Source: Dichomitus squalens LYAD-421 SS1
Taxonomy: Eukaryota > Basidiomycota > Agaricomycetes > Polyporales > Polyporaceae
DNA length: 64,000 bases
Reading direction: 5' to 3'
NCBI RefSeq assembly: GCF_000275845.1
Contig: NW_006766933.1
Location: 1-64,000 of the forward strand
Shown in pieces: positions 12,449 to 24,643 of the stretch. Made by a program: the position numbers and the translations under genes. Numbering within the stretch: position 1 is the first letter of the stretch; each line of letters starts with the position of its first letter. A model generated the notes under the pieces. That model did no database searches. It was not told the origin of the DNA and saw nothing but the letters and a program-made list of their open reading frames with translations.

Positions 12449-14024
12449 CTAGCGATACTCGGCTCCGCAGTCGCCGATACTTTTAATCAGTTGTGCTCCA
12501 TTTGAACGCGCAAGTACTGCTTCGATTTTCACTCTGTCGTCCCCGTCGAGGCGGAAGCTGTAGACTTTCTGATTGTCGTCTGTATGTTCCGAAACTCCCA
12601 TCCTCACACCTGATAAGACAGAGGGTCAGCTGACGTGGCAGAGCCTCGTTGACAAAGAAATTTCACTACCGATGATAACTGCCCCGACGAAGGGGTGGTC
12701 GAGTACCCAGCGGGTAGCCACGTTGGCGATGCTCATCCCATCATATTTGTCAGCGATAGCACGGAGCTCCTTCAAAAGATCCTGGAAGAGCGACCAAGAG
12801 CCCCACGCTCGAGTAATCATATCCAAGTACTGTACCTCGACTTTCAATGAAGTTCCGCCGATAAGCTGACTCAGACGCGACTGACCTTGCGCTGAGACGG
12901 TGTCAGCGATCCAGAGTATAGGTCTGGCTCTTCCTTGCCAAGCCAAGCATCGGCGAGGAAACCGCCGCACTGCGTTCATATGATTTAGAGATGTACCGAT
13001 CAGGATAGAGCACACTATTGCTCACCAGAGTGCCGTATGTCAGTAACTTGACGTTATGCCGGTTGCACACTTCCGCCATGGCATAGAGCGGACGAACGTC
13101 GATAAGCGAGAACTGCAGAAAAGTGAGCCCATGGAGCCACGATGGATTAACAATGGTCAGGCGCGGTGGCCCACCTGGACTTGGTTGGAGACAATCGTAC
13201 CCGAGCCCAGCTCCGTACAGATTTCGTCCATGACTGCGCTGTTGAAGTTGCACAAGCCAATCAGCCCAATCTTCCCTTCGCCTTGCAAATCCTTTAGGTG
13301 ATGCAGCGCTTTGAGGTAGCGGGTGTCGTCGTAGTCCTGCCAATGGAACTGGGATTTCGTGATCAGGGCTCGTCACGTCAGGGCACGTCGAAGCCAATAC
13401 AGCTGATGTTCGTACCTGAAGCAAATCGATACGGTGGGACTGCATACGGGCAAGTCGATCGTCCACTGCCTCTTCGACAAGCGCTCTCGTGGGTTCGACG
13501 GTCCTGAAAACACACCATTTGGTGGCGCCGAAGATCTCTTGAGGATCTGACCACTTCTCTCTAAATTCGCCCTGGAAACGCAGTGAGTCATGACCCACGC
13601 CGAATTATCAAGCGACGCACGAAAAGAATCTCAGCAGGTCCGTAGTGGTCCGCTAAATAGACGCCAAAAGTATGGTAAGGAGTGTCCCGAGGTGCCATCA
13701 ACATACGACATACCCTACAAGCAAATCGAGGCGAGGACGAGGACAAATTAGCGCCGAGCCACTTTCGCAGCACGCAGATTGCGCCTTACCATATCTAACA
13801 CAAGTCATAGTAAGTTCAATCGCTTGTAGGACATCTATGATCTTACCAAACGCCGTATAGCCATTCTCCGCGTAAATGGCCATCTGACGGCGAATCTTGG
13901 CGGCAGGAGCACTTCCCCACGAATTGCTCGACAACTGCCATAGCCCGTTGAAGAGTCGGGGCAGGTCATGATTGCCAAGGCGAAAAGTTTCTCCTCTAAG
14001 GGCAGAGTCGAAGATGACGACCAT
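12449..14024 (-). CDS. Aldo/keto reductase, about 345 aa, 9 exons with an awkward microexon
   Basis: Exons are 14024-13847, a 5-nt microexon 13794-13790, 13652-13621, 13571-13416, 13348-13175, 13112-13026, 12969-12886, 12829-12670 and 12609-12449. The protein matches the NAD(P)H-dependent aldo/keto reductase barrel: start MVVIFDSALRGETFRLGNHD, LPRLFNGLWQLSSNSWG, the DM-ADHYG catalytic region (Asp and Tyr), the Lys of IFGATKW, GKIGLIGLCNFN, IVSNQVQFSLID and the C-terminal FRLDGDDRVKIEAVL. The catalytic Asp codon is split between exon 1 and the microexon. Joined with strict GT-AG ends, the microexon to exon 3 junction is one base short, so the frame is lost there. Skipping the microexon keeps the frame but removes Asp-Met. 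All other junctions are in phase. Substrate is unknown. Confidence 0.85.
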
Positions 14025-15498
14025 GGCTGAAAATACAAGTGTCGATCTTGGCAGAACCTCGGGGGACAGCTGGATCTAGTGCAAGGCATCAATGAATTGT
14101 TCCTGGATTTTATAAGTACCTGTCAGACCAGCTCTTCTACAGAAAAGCCGGATGGAAGGGCCAAAGGACGAGGAAAATGGGAGCGGACGGAGCACGGCAA
14201 TCTGTTAACTTACCGGCGGATACTAGCGCTTGCGACAAATGCTACTCGGGGTTGCCTTGTTGAACCGGTGATCGGCCGAGAGCTAGCAACACTATGCGTG
14301 GCGACAAGTGTGTAAGACAACAAGCGGTCTGCATGGGCGAATTTAAGTCGAGGTGTGGATAGGCAGTGAAAGAGGTGATTCTATCGTTGAACCGGTGCAC
14401 CGGCAGTGAGACAGCGCGCTGAATCGCCTCGTCACAGCATGTCTGTCATCAAAGCCCGATTTGGTCCTGGGCGTGACACGACCTCGTCACGTAGGTTGTT
14501 GAATGATTGACATTTCAGGCAGGACCTCACGACGGCTCTGCACTGTCTCTGCCTCCAGGATTGTATCCGAAATTATGTACAGTCATTCCCATCTGGCATG
14601 AATTTGAGGTTTCTGCCGAAGATAGAGGGACAAAGTCACCTCAGCGGGGATCTGAGTCTGCCAAAGTGGCAGATCCTACTATATCTTGCCCATCGTCGGC
14701 GGCCGCACTATCCCCTACCAGAGGACTCAGGGATGACTTTCTATTCAGCTCACAGCATCGATAGCTACGATCGCCAAGCCACCGCGGGATACGAGCTTCC
14801 TATCGGGCGCATGATCACGTTGAATTACATGGAGTGATACTGCGCGCCGGTAAATAGATTGTTACCCACAGGAGCACAAGGCATCGTCGCATCGCCGGAT
14901 GGAGTGTCAGCGACCTCGCCCCTTTGGTAAGGCGATACCGCTCATTTATATGAATAACCTTATATGTGATCTTTACCACAATTAGAACGGGCAATACCGT
15001 TGCTTATACGGTTCGCATAATGAGTCGATCCACCCACTTTTTCCATGCTGTCACCATCCCACATGTTTGGCGACGATGCTAATGTGGATATTCCCACCAT
15101 CTGTGTCTTGCGTCCAGTTGGGGTCCTCCAGAGTTATTCCGCGGTCCGTGGGTCTTCGTGCTAGAGGTAACTAGCAAAACAGACTGTCGCAGATGCAAGT
15201 CGAGGTACGAGATGCTGCTGTCCATGGTTGCGATGTGTTGTCGTGGTGGAGTATTGCAGGAATATGATCTAGAAAATGCAGGTAGACACCTGAAACGTTC
15301 TGTGAGCCGGTGTACCCGCCATTGGCGATAGGGCACCGGACCAATGGGACGTCTGTCGGGGTAGACCAAGCGAGTGCTTGCTATGTACAGCGGTATATCA
15401 TCAGTAACCCGGCTGTTCTTCATAAAGAGTGGCTCAATAGACCACTTCGAGTCAAACCCCCGACATCTCACCATCAGCTCCTAACTCCTGTCTGCACG
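14025..15498. other. Intergenic, no gene seen
   Basis: 1.47 kb carrying the aldo/keto reductase promoter at its left edge. Frames are short. A minus-strand frame near 15.1-15.4 kb has no recognisable features and no consistent splice partners. Confidence 0.45.
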
Positions 15499-16237
15499 AT
15501 GTCGTTCACCGGGTCAGCGACCGCGAGTAATACTTCTGCATTTGGACATGTGTAAGTAGCTTGGTTGTAAAACGCAACATATGAGTTGACCGAAAGCTGG
15601 CAATCCCCAGGAATCTCATGCACGATACGCTCATTGCGAATCTCCAGCTCTCCGAGTTAGGATCTATTCTGCATCGGTTGATATGCTACCATCCACTCAC
15701 ATAGACCGCAGCATGCAGGCAATCACCCGAGCCCTCCTGTGCTCTAGTCCACCAGAGGTTACAGCAGCATTCGTCACAGCGGTATGGACGCGGCTGAAGA
15801 AGACGGCGACGGCATGCGAGGTTCCAAAGCCGGTCACCCTGTTCGTCGCAGCAGAGTGTATCGATAGCGCTTGGAAGCCTAGCGGGGAGCTCGGAGAAGT
15901 ACTCCGCAGGAGCCGCGTATTGTACGGCGCTGGCATGGGTCTTGCAAGTTTGAAGATCCTCACTGCGGTCGTGATTGGGGCGGCTCGTCCAGGATGGGTG
16001 CCAGACGACGAGATGGAAGACTATCTCGCCGTTATCGACGCGGACATTTGTCAGGCAATCGTCAGCTCGAAGCAGGAGATAGACGCAGGAGTCACAAACA
16101 GTCAGGAGGTGGCCGACGTACGGCAGGGAATGCTTGACGCTCTGGAGGATTGCAGGGCTGCGATGCAAGAGGCGTTCCCGTTTGAACGGGGGTACATGGA
16201 CGCTAAGGGATGGAGGATGGCCCGTCGTCTTGGATAG
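15499..16237 (+). CDS. Unrecognised small protein, 3 exons, about 207 aa
   Basis: Exons are 15499-15551, 15611-15655 and 15712-16237. The first intron is a clean gtaagt...cccag. The second (gttagg...cgcag, 56 nt) is chosen because reading straight through exon 2 meets a TAG; with the intron the frame stays open. The N-terminal 16 residues are Ser/Thr/Gly-rich. The rest is helical: a short LMHDTLIANLQLS segment, then ITRALLCSSPPEVTAAFVTA, VWTRLKKTATACEVPKP and a C-terminal acidic/hydrophobic helix with DVRQGMLDALEDCRAAMQEA. There is no signal peptide and no clear membrane helix. I do not recognise the family. It could be lineage-specific. Confidence 0.6.
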
Positions 16238-19200
16238 TAGCAAGCGAACAATCAGAATGCTTGTACAGTTCCTCCGCTTCACCTGGTCGTATGTGTATTG
16301 CCTGAGACTCATGAATACTATGTTCTGGATCCTCGTGACCGATTTGCCATGTCTGTAAGACCGATAGCTCGATAAGAGCACCGGATATTGAGTGGCATTC
16401 ACAACGCACTAGTGTATCTCCGCAGCGGCGACTCACGGTTAATTCTTTGCGTCATGTGTACTCAGATACCTGGCAGGGAACTGACGTCGAAATACCAGAC
16501 GCAGCCTGAGTGCATCGTGCCAGTCACGGTGACACGTCGAGATACCTGCTTGTTTGGGTAGACAGGCGCCTATTTAGCGCTTAGGCGTCTCATGTCCATT
16601 TCGACGTCAGCTCCACCTGATGATAGGGTTTTCTGCTCTTTTTGGCTCGGCGAACGTCGCCAGGGGAGTTTGGACTATATCTTATTCTTCGTGGTCTTGA
16701 CTTTTATGGGGAATGATTCATTTTGATGACACGAAGTTGACTGAGCGATACTGCGGGCGGCGGTAGTCACGCTTGTAATCGCAAACGTCTTGGCTAAAGT
16801 GGACTTTACTAACTCCCTAAGGTACGAACAGGAAGAACCTTGAGCAATGTATGACGTGCTCCTTTCACCGACCGAGGCATGTGCCTGGGCTTCGCCTCTT
16901 GATGCATGGAATATGGGCGATCGACGATACATGCAAGAGGCAAAAGGGAGCCATGTCGGGGGAATAACGAGCGAATCTGGGAATCGCCTTGCCACTATTG
17001 CACCAATGCGGGTCATGCTGTAACCTCGGCCAGGCGGATGCATGGAAAAAATCAAGGGGCCGGTTCTATGTGATCCCGTGCGAGCTCATATGTATGCGTC
17101 CTCGTGGACGTCGGCCTTCAAGCTCGTTCCCGGATGATGTGGGTGCGGGGCGAGGTCCTCAGCAGCCCTTGCGGAGCCCCTAGCCACGCACCTCACCCCG
17201 AGTCGGTACCCAGGCCTTCGAACCACCACTTTCCTCCAGTTCATTGACGGTCCATCCTGGACCCCAACTTGGTTCGTTCTTCCCACAGCATACAACGATT
17301 TGCGCTGCTTTCCGCAGCATGTCAATGCGATACCGGCCCCTGCTTTTCGTCGGGCGTTTGAGGGGTTATCCCGACACCCCCCTGCAGTCCAATCACCAAG
17401 ACACGATCGTGGTTTGCTGACCTATACTCCCACACTCCCACAGCCCGGGGACCCTGCACAAAGGTTTGCTGTAAGCTCCGAACGATTATAAGCTCGATGC
17501 CGCATGGGAAGTGTCTTGTCCCAAACAGGATAGCTGCTCACCAGGTCAGAAGATGCCCTATGTCGAGGGGCTTTAGCCAGGAGACACGTAACGAACTTTA
17601 TAGCTGGGGCTTCGCGCTCAAGAACTTGTGATCGATCAGTCCTGACACTGTCTTGAGTCATCGGATAGAAGCCCGGATCGGATAGAACTGTGAACACTGT
17701 CTTGGGAAGGATTATGGTCAGCCAAGTTCATGAACTGGACGTACAACCACTTACCACCTATCGATCTCGTTTGCGACCGATCGAGCTCACCCGCGGACCG
17801 GGAACCTGCATGCGCTGCGCATGTTCCCAGAAGGCGGAGAGAATTCAACACCGATGGCACATTAGTGGGAACCCGACGATGAAATGAGAGTCTCGAGACT
17901 CTAATTGACGCCACAAACTCCGGCGTATCAGGATATAGCCTTTTCAGGGGAGGAAACTCTGCTCTTCCTGTACCAGCATGGGGGCCTTCAGATCCTGTCA
18001 GCCACCGCGTGTACGCCTCAGAAGCTCCGAACGTGACCTATCTGGATCTTCTCGCACTGGAGTCATTTCTCGAGAGAACCCCCACAATGACTAGTACTGA
18101 ACGCTCACCCACCGGCCTTCACATCGACGCTCCTGGTGAAAGATTAGTGTCTAGAACGAACAAGGATGAGACTGATCCTAGGAAGGTTCCGCTCGAGCAT
18201 CGGAATCAGTTGACGTAAATCTGTCCTGTAGGTCAGAAAACGCACTCAATATTGAGGTATAGTGTGAGAAGAGGGATGCAGCTTGGAATGTACGTCAGAG
18301 TAAGATGGCTCCCATTAATCCATTAGTTTGCGCCCGTTTCTCTCCTGGTGGACCGGCACCATCTGTTCCATTCGACAGGGAAGTGTATACGGAGCCCTTG
18401 GATGGATCATATGTTGTGTCACACAGAGGAGAACCGACGTGACACGACCATGTTCGAGAAGGTGAGCTATCGACCCCTGGATTAGATGCAGAAACGCTCA
18501 CCGGAAACTCAGTTGCGACAGGTTAATTGACTCCAGGCGACGGTGACCATACAAATAGCCACCGAATCAGATGAAGTAGCTATGAAGCAGCGGTCAATGG
18601 TGGCGGCCGGAACTTGGGCCATCGGCCTCCTCGGCTCATGAATACTGAATGCATGTCGCGCCGAAGAACCGTTGATGTGGGGATTTTGGCGAGGGTTTGT
18701 CTGAGGATAAACACATTTGTACGTGTACGGTCATGTTGAGGTCAGAATGGTCCACTTACCGTCCCTTCGTGCATCTGCTCCAGCACCCCGCCGTGCGCCA
18801 GGGTCCTGACCATCGTCCTCCTCATCCGCTCAGCCAGGGCTCTTCCTGATCTATTACCCATCCCGCCACGTATTCTCCGAAGATTGGAAACCTCACAATA
18901 ACCAGCACCTCTGAGGGTGAGTTTCGGACTAGAATTAAAGTTCCTCGAACCCAATTGGATCCTCGTTCCCCCCAGGGGACTCACGCGGCAACATTGCACA
19001 CAATATCCTGCACCGGCGAGCGCGGAGATGAGACGTACGCAAGATATCGCTCATCGCACCGCAAACCAGGATTTGACTTTGATCGCACAGTACCCAGGAA
19101 TGCCACTACTCACGGTGCACAGTAAATCCGTAGGTAAGACGTCGTTCCATCAAGCTTGGTATGAATGCTGACAATCACGGACCCGGAGACATATTCTAGA

Positions 19201-20560
19201 CCTGGATGAGCTGTCACCATGAGTTTGCGACGGAAGATTCAGCAAGCTGGTGTACCTCATCTTGAAGAAGGCCGTTACCTCTGCTCAGTGCGCCGAGGTA
19301 GGTCTTACGAGGAGACGAGTCGGGGCGCTGTATGTCATATGCTGTTCGCCGCAGTCGCGTGCTGTGTCGCCAGCGAAGCTTGATGCGAATCCTTCAGTCA
19401 GCACTTTGGTGGGGCCTAACAAACATAGACAACAGAGTCAAGTATGCCGACGTGTATCCCAGGCCGAACGAGCGAGGTATCGCTCCAGGCGTGGCAAGTG
19501 CGCTCATGAAGCTGTCTTTTTCGAGGATCTTTTGAGGATACACAGGGAACCGGCAGTGGATGTCGACAAAAACACATCATATTCGAGACTGCACCCGCAA
19601 GGTTGCTCCGTTCTAATCGGCTGGTCAAACCTATTGTTAGCACATACAGTTAAAGCTCCCCGCTGTTTTCCTGGCTTGGACAAGTTGCAAGTGTCAGACA
19701 TGCACGTTTCAACGTTCGACCACTTGGGAGAGAGGTATCCAAGACACAACCACCTACGAGCCTCAGCGGCATGGTAAAAGGCGATCGACCGAGAACGCTT
19801 GCTGTAACTTCGCTACTTGCAACTCCGCGGAGGGCTCGGACAACTGCACTATACCTCAGAATTCTTCGGGTCCGTTAGAGGGGTGAGATCATCTTCCCGC
19901 CCACTCGAAGCCTTCTAGACCACCTTAGTGGCATGTTGGGACATGGCGAGCGTTTGATACGCAGGACTTGTTCAAGCCCGAGTTGTACGATATCCCAGCT
20001 GTGGTCAAAACATGAGAGAATGAGGTGTATCATACCGAATGATGCGGCGTAGCACACCGCAAGTGGGATTCAATGCTATACATTGTCCAAGGATAACTGC
20101 GGCTTCGTAATTTATTGTTCAGACCACAAGGATAGCGCAGCTGGCATATTGACAAACCTTTGCGTTCATTGACCCGCATTATGAGCCGTCGTTATGCACG
20201 TGGGGTATTTTTGGTATAACGAAGAGGAAGAAAAAAGGTAGCTGAGACTGCTCATTGGAGATGGGGCATGCGGGTGGGATCCCGGATACATAGCAACCCT
20301 GTTCCCCGATCAGTGTAGGGGCGCCTGACCGGATTACGGTGACAAGATGACGGGAATCGCAGCCAGCCGCATCGCCGCAGTATGAGGCATCCACCCGCCG
20401 CTCGCTGCTCCTCACAGGTCCGGACCTTCTCTGCACCACGTTCATACAAAAGCTTGACGCCTCCGAATTCCCGCAGCAGGCTGCATTCTTCCCTTTCTCT
20501 CCCATTACACCCCGTCCTCGTATTCCTCGCGCTTTCAGAGCTCTCGACGCTTTCAGCAGT
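16238..20560. other. 4.3-kb gene-poor stretch
   Basis: Frames on both strands are short and broken and none shows a domain. The only clear structure is a small inverted-repeat element at 16474-16610. The base composition drops toward A/T compared with the coding blocks. This looks like spacer with decayed sequence; I could not assign any remnant to a known transposon family. Confidence 0.45.
16474..16610. mobile_element. MITE-like inverted-repeat element, copy 1
   Basis: A perfect 13-bp inverted repeat, ctgacgtcgaaat at 16481-16493 and its complement at 16598-16610, bounds about 130 bp without coding potential. The left end extends outward as cagggaactgacg (16474-16486), a 13-mer found again at the left end of the hairpin element at 34828. 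The inner part has a further near-palindrome around gcgcctatttagcgcttagg. These are the features of a small non-autonomous DNA transposon. No target-site duplication could be fixed. Confidence 0.5.
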
Positions 20561-21805
20561 ATGTTCGCGTTTAGCAAATTCGTCCTCCTTGCCACCGCTG
20601 TCGCGGGTCTGCAGATGGTTGGCACTTCTGCCCAATCGTAAGGACAACCAGATGATCCGTACGTCAAGGGCTTGTCACTGACAAAACTTCCGCCCTGCGC
20701 GCTCGCACACCCGGTTCCTCAGGATTTCCTCGCAGTGTCAAGCCACCCTAGCGGGGATTGTCAGCTCTTCGGATGCGTCTTGTTTGAACGCGCAGAACCT
20801 CGTCGGTCTCGTACTCTCGAGTGGCAGCAATGCTTCCATTGTCCCGACGCTCAACACCTGGCTCACCGGTCTCTGCGCGAAGCCGGCGTGCTCGAACGAC
20901 ACCCTCTCCACCATCGTCCAGAATGTCACGTCAGGCTGCCAGTCTGACCTGAACAGCCTCGGCCTGTCTGGAATTGACGCGAGTCAGCTTTCTGCTCTTG
21001 TGCAGACGGCGTATCCGACCGTTCGCTCTGCGCTGTGCCTTGCCGAGTAAGTCCTTCCTCATCATTAAACCGTCACCCCACCCTTCCTGTCCTCCTTTCT
21101 CCGCACTTCACAGTGTGGTCATTCCTTTGCCTCCTTCACACGCTGATTGTTGTATTCTTCTCATGTACCCCCGTCGCCTCCCCCCGTCCGTCTCGTGCGA
21201 CTGTGCATGATGCATCTTTGCCCAATGTTTACGGCATACCGCGGACCCGCAGCTCTAAGCAGAACAACCAGCTATGCGTGATCGAATACCTTGACAGCGT
21301 CCAGCCCTACACCGGCAACCTCACCCTCGCAAACATCGAGGCGATCGGAAGCAATCTCGCGGACAGCAGCTCCGCCCCGAGCATCCCCGCCAACGTCACC
21401 TGCACGGACTGCGTCAAGGGCGTGTACTCCGTGCTCAACAGCGGGCTCGGCAGCTTCCTCCCGTCCACGATCGGCTCGTCCTTGCAGAGCACGTGTGGCG
21501 CCTCGTTCACCGGTACGTCTTGCCCTGTGTGCGAAAGTAGTGGCCCCCTCGTGCGCTCTGCATGAGAGCGGGGCTGTACTTGCATTGTTCGGACTGTATG
21601 GACTGCGGCTGATGCCCCGTTGTGTTTCGCAGACGGCTCCACTCCCTCCGACGTCGCGCAGCTCGCGAGCGGTGCATCGTCGGCATCATCATCGACGACC
21701 GTCACGCCCAACGGCGCCGTGCCCGCGCTCTCCTTCGCACCTATCGTCGGCGTCGCCGCGTCGGTCCTTGTCGCGGCTGTGTCTGCACTGTTCGTCCTTG
21801 CGTGA
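20561..21805 (+). CDS. Secreted, probably GPI-anchored Cys-containing protein, 4 exons, 277 aa
   Basis: Exons are 20561-20637, 20723-21046, 21253-21512 and 21633-21805, all GT-AG and in phase. It starts with a signal peptide (MFAFSKFVLLATAVAGLQMV...). The mature part has regularly spaced cysteines (SSQCQATL, DASCLN, GLCAKPACSND, SGCQSDL, ALCLAD, QLCVIEYL, VTCTDC, STCGASF) and several N-glycosylation sequons (NAS, NVT). The C-terminus is Ser/Ala/Thr-rich, then ends in a hydrophobic tail (PIVGVAASVLVAAVSALFVLA), the layout of a GPI-anchor signal. Comparable Cys-rich GPI proteins are common in Agaricomycetes but have no assigned role. I infer location on the plasma membrane or wall. Confidence 0.88.
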
Positions 21806-22918
21806 GGAAGGACAGGACTTGGATCAAAGAAGCACAGTGCTTCGCTACTCCATCGTGATACTCGCTCCGAACGTGCGCGGACCGCTGTTATGATACTGTG
21901 ATACGGACTCAATGGACTGTAGCAATGCTGAGCCTCTACCTTTACGCATCACGTCTTGTTTAATCATGCCATCGGACATATCGCAATGCATCGGATGTGG
22001 CGCACAACTTCTATCGTGTTGTACGGTGTGCCTTGCTATGTATGTGGTGCGGTCCCCTCCGGAGTGCTTCCATACTCCGGGATGCACCGCCTGTGGTTTG
22101 TGCCGGCTCCTTTGTCTCTATAATGGACGCCGCTGATATGGCTTGCTTGGAAGGTGCCACCGTTCGATATGCATTCATCTTTTCAACCCGGTTGCGGAAA
22201 TTCACCCAGAGATGGGTGTGCTTTGTTACATGTCCATCGAGTGCTTCGCAGTCACCGGGTGAATTACCACTTTCTCGGCTCGAAGACTGATTGCGGCCTC
22301 AGGCCTCAGGCATAGGTCAGAACGTGAACGACACGGACGACTGGGTCCACGAGCGTCGCGCTGAATGTGCAAAGGCTTCGTTGACTGATGAGATTTCCCA
22401 CATCATTCACGCTGGACGGCTTTCAGGACAGGAAAGGGAAGGGTATCGATTCTCCTTATGTCCGGGAGAAGATGTCTATCTCCACGTTGCGATCGACGTC
22501 AAGGGTCAACACAGCGAATCTGCAGCCGGACAGCACGCAATGCGGACGTCGCCGCAGCGCGTATGCGGGACGATACAACATGGCTTATATTTGGCAACAG
22601 ACTATTCGACAGTCGATACAACAGCAGCGGTCCCTTCGAGGGACACAAGACGAAGGGGGTGTATGTGGCCGCGGGCACGCCAGCCCCCATTTGAACAATA
22701 GTAAGTGGAAAGGAGAAAGCGGAAACGACCATGTAGGAGCTGACGTGCACCGGTGCACCCCCCTCGGCCGGTGTGCAAACCTGAAGAACCTATGGAACGT
22801 ATGTAAAGTGAGCACTAGAGACCTTGATATCACCCGGAATCCAGACAGCCAACAACACAACAGACAAAGACAAAGGCGCTTTGTCACCAACACAAGCCCG
22901 AACCCCGAAAGCCTGCGC
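21806..22918. other. Intergenic, no gene seen
   Basis: 1.1 kb between convergent 3' ends of the GPI-type protein and the first GH17 gene. Frames are present but without domain features or splice-supported continuity. Confidence 0.45.
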
Positions 22919-24643
22919 TTAGCAGTGCGTCCTGGGCGCGAAGGCGAACTTGAGCTTCCCGGACGCGGTCAGGATCCCGTAGCCGTCCTCCATCGCGTCC
23001 GAGTAGATGTGCGCGAACCAGCCGAGGCCGCCGCCGGGGACGGACTTGAAGTACGCGCAGTTCGCGTCGAGCAGGGCGAAGTAGTCCTTCTCCTGCGCGA
23101 GCGACGCCTGCGCGCCCGCGCTGTTCGGCCGCTGGCTCTCATCGTGCACCCCGGACGGCCATCCGTTCTATATACGGGAGGGGAGCGGATCAGACGGTGT
23201 GGGTGTATACGCGCGCGCGCGAGAGAGAGAGAGAGGGCGAAGGGACGAAGGCGCACCTCGGTGAAGTAGATCTTGCGGCCGTTGGCCTGGGGGACCCAGA
23301 ACTTGTCGACGCTGCTCTTGATGGAGGGCCACGCTGCGTTCGCTACTCGCGCGCGCGCACATATACACACACGCAGAGTCATGAGCGCAGCGCACGGCTT
23401 CCGAGAGGCAAGCGGAACGCACCGGTCGTGGCCTCCCGGCCAAAGAACGGCAGCATGTGCGCGTCGATGACGTCGACGACGTCGAGGACCTTCAGGCCCG
23501 CGCCGCCGTTCATCTGGAACGACCACTGCATGTCCGAGACGGTGACGGGGATCTTCAGGCCCGCGAGGTTGTCCTGCGCGGCCCTGACCTGCGCCGCGAG
23601 CTGCGAGGCGGGCAGGACGCCGTCGAGGAGCGGCTCGGAGCCGAACTGGACCGCGCGCGTGACGAACTTGGCCTTCGGGTTCGAGTGGAGGGTGGAGAAG
23701 AGCGCGTCGCGGCGGGTCTCCCATTTGTTGTCGCCGTCGAAGCCGAACTGCGCGCGAGCGGGTTAGGATTCGCGGTACACGCGATGATGGTCGGGTGAGT
23801 GGAAACAGAAAAAGAGAGGCTCACTCACCCAGATGAGGGCGTGGACGCCGAGGCCTGTTTATGGCGGGAATCAGCTACGCGATGGCGCAGAGGTCAACTT
23901 TAGCGACGCACCGTTCTTGTAGGCAGCCTCCACAACGTCGTCGCTGGGTGAGCTCCTTCAGGGGTGCGTCCTCCGTTGCGCGAAGGGATATGCACTCACT
24001 AGAACCCTTTGTTGTCACAGGCACCATAGAGCCGGATGTAGCGTCCGTTGAAGTTGTTGCGGATGTTCGCAAAGTCCTTGTCGAGCGTGCTAGGAGACTG
24101 GCCTGGATATTCGCGGCCATCATGAACTCTCAAAATGACCCTCGACAAGGAGCGCGGGCTGCGACACTCACAGGCGCTGACCTCGTAGCTGAACCCGAGG
24201 AAGGCGTACTCGGTCTTGTCGTCGCACCACCATCCGTCGAGGCTGTCCGGGACGTCCGCGGGCGTCTCGAACCCCAGCGCGGGGAAACAGCCGCTGCTGG
24301 CACCCGACGACGTCTGCTTCGCCGGAGTCTTCTGTGGGGCGGCGCTGGTGTGCGTGCTGGTGGTATGCGTGCTCGTCCGTGCAACCGAGGCCGTGCTGGT
24401 ATACATTCCATCCGCTTAGCCTCTCCGACAGCTCTGCGCCTCGCGACGGGGGGATGGTGCTGAGACTCACGAGTTGTGCGCCCTGTGCGCAGCGCATCGC
24501 CGCTGCCTCGCGTGTGTGGCAGGAGAGCCGACGGGAGCGGGCGCGCGAGCGTGGTGCACGTGCGCGAGCTTGATGTGGGCGGCTTGAACGAACGAGGAGA
24601 AGCCGGAAAGAGCGAGGAGCGTAAAGAGCGTGAGGGAGAACAT
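22919..24643 (-). CDS. GH17-type beta-1,3-glucanase, copy 1, 8 exons, 405 aa
   Basis: Exons are 24643-24471, 24395-24172, 24102-24000, 23943-23912, 23854-23829, 23747-23423, 23342-23257 and 23167-22919. It encodes a signal peptide (MFSLTLFTLLALSGFSSFVQA), a Thr/Ser-rich linker, then the barrel. Key points are GFSYEVSAC near the start, RYIRLYGACDN, GVHALIW, the acid/base Glu in VQFGSEPLFDGVLP, and the nucleophile in YFTE-NGWPS, split by an intron and matching the GH17 E-x-G-W-P-S motif with Asn in the variable position. It ends LGWFAHIYSDAMEDGYGI...APRTHC. GH17 enzymes cleave or transfer beta-1,3-glucan in fungal walls. Copy 2 lies directly upstream in the same orientation. Two introns carry GC/GA and GC/AC dinucleotide runs. 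Confidence 0.92.
23211..23235. repeat. Compound (GC)n(GA)n microsatellite in a GH17 intron
   Basis: Inside the last intron of GH17 copy 1, a run of five GC units is followed by about seven GA units. A second mixed GC/AC tract lies in the preceding intron (about 23348-23383). Alternating purine-pyrimidine tracts of this type are prone to length change. Confidence 0.8.

Noticed and set aside
15611..15711. Apparent frameshift or stop in the 15.5-kb gene
   Set aside because: A 56-nt GT-AG intron (15656-15711) restores one open frame, so no mutation is needed.
17636..19000. Possible decayed enzyme gene on the minus strand
   Set aside because: Short stretches look protein-like but are in different frames with stops between, and I could not tie them to any family.
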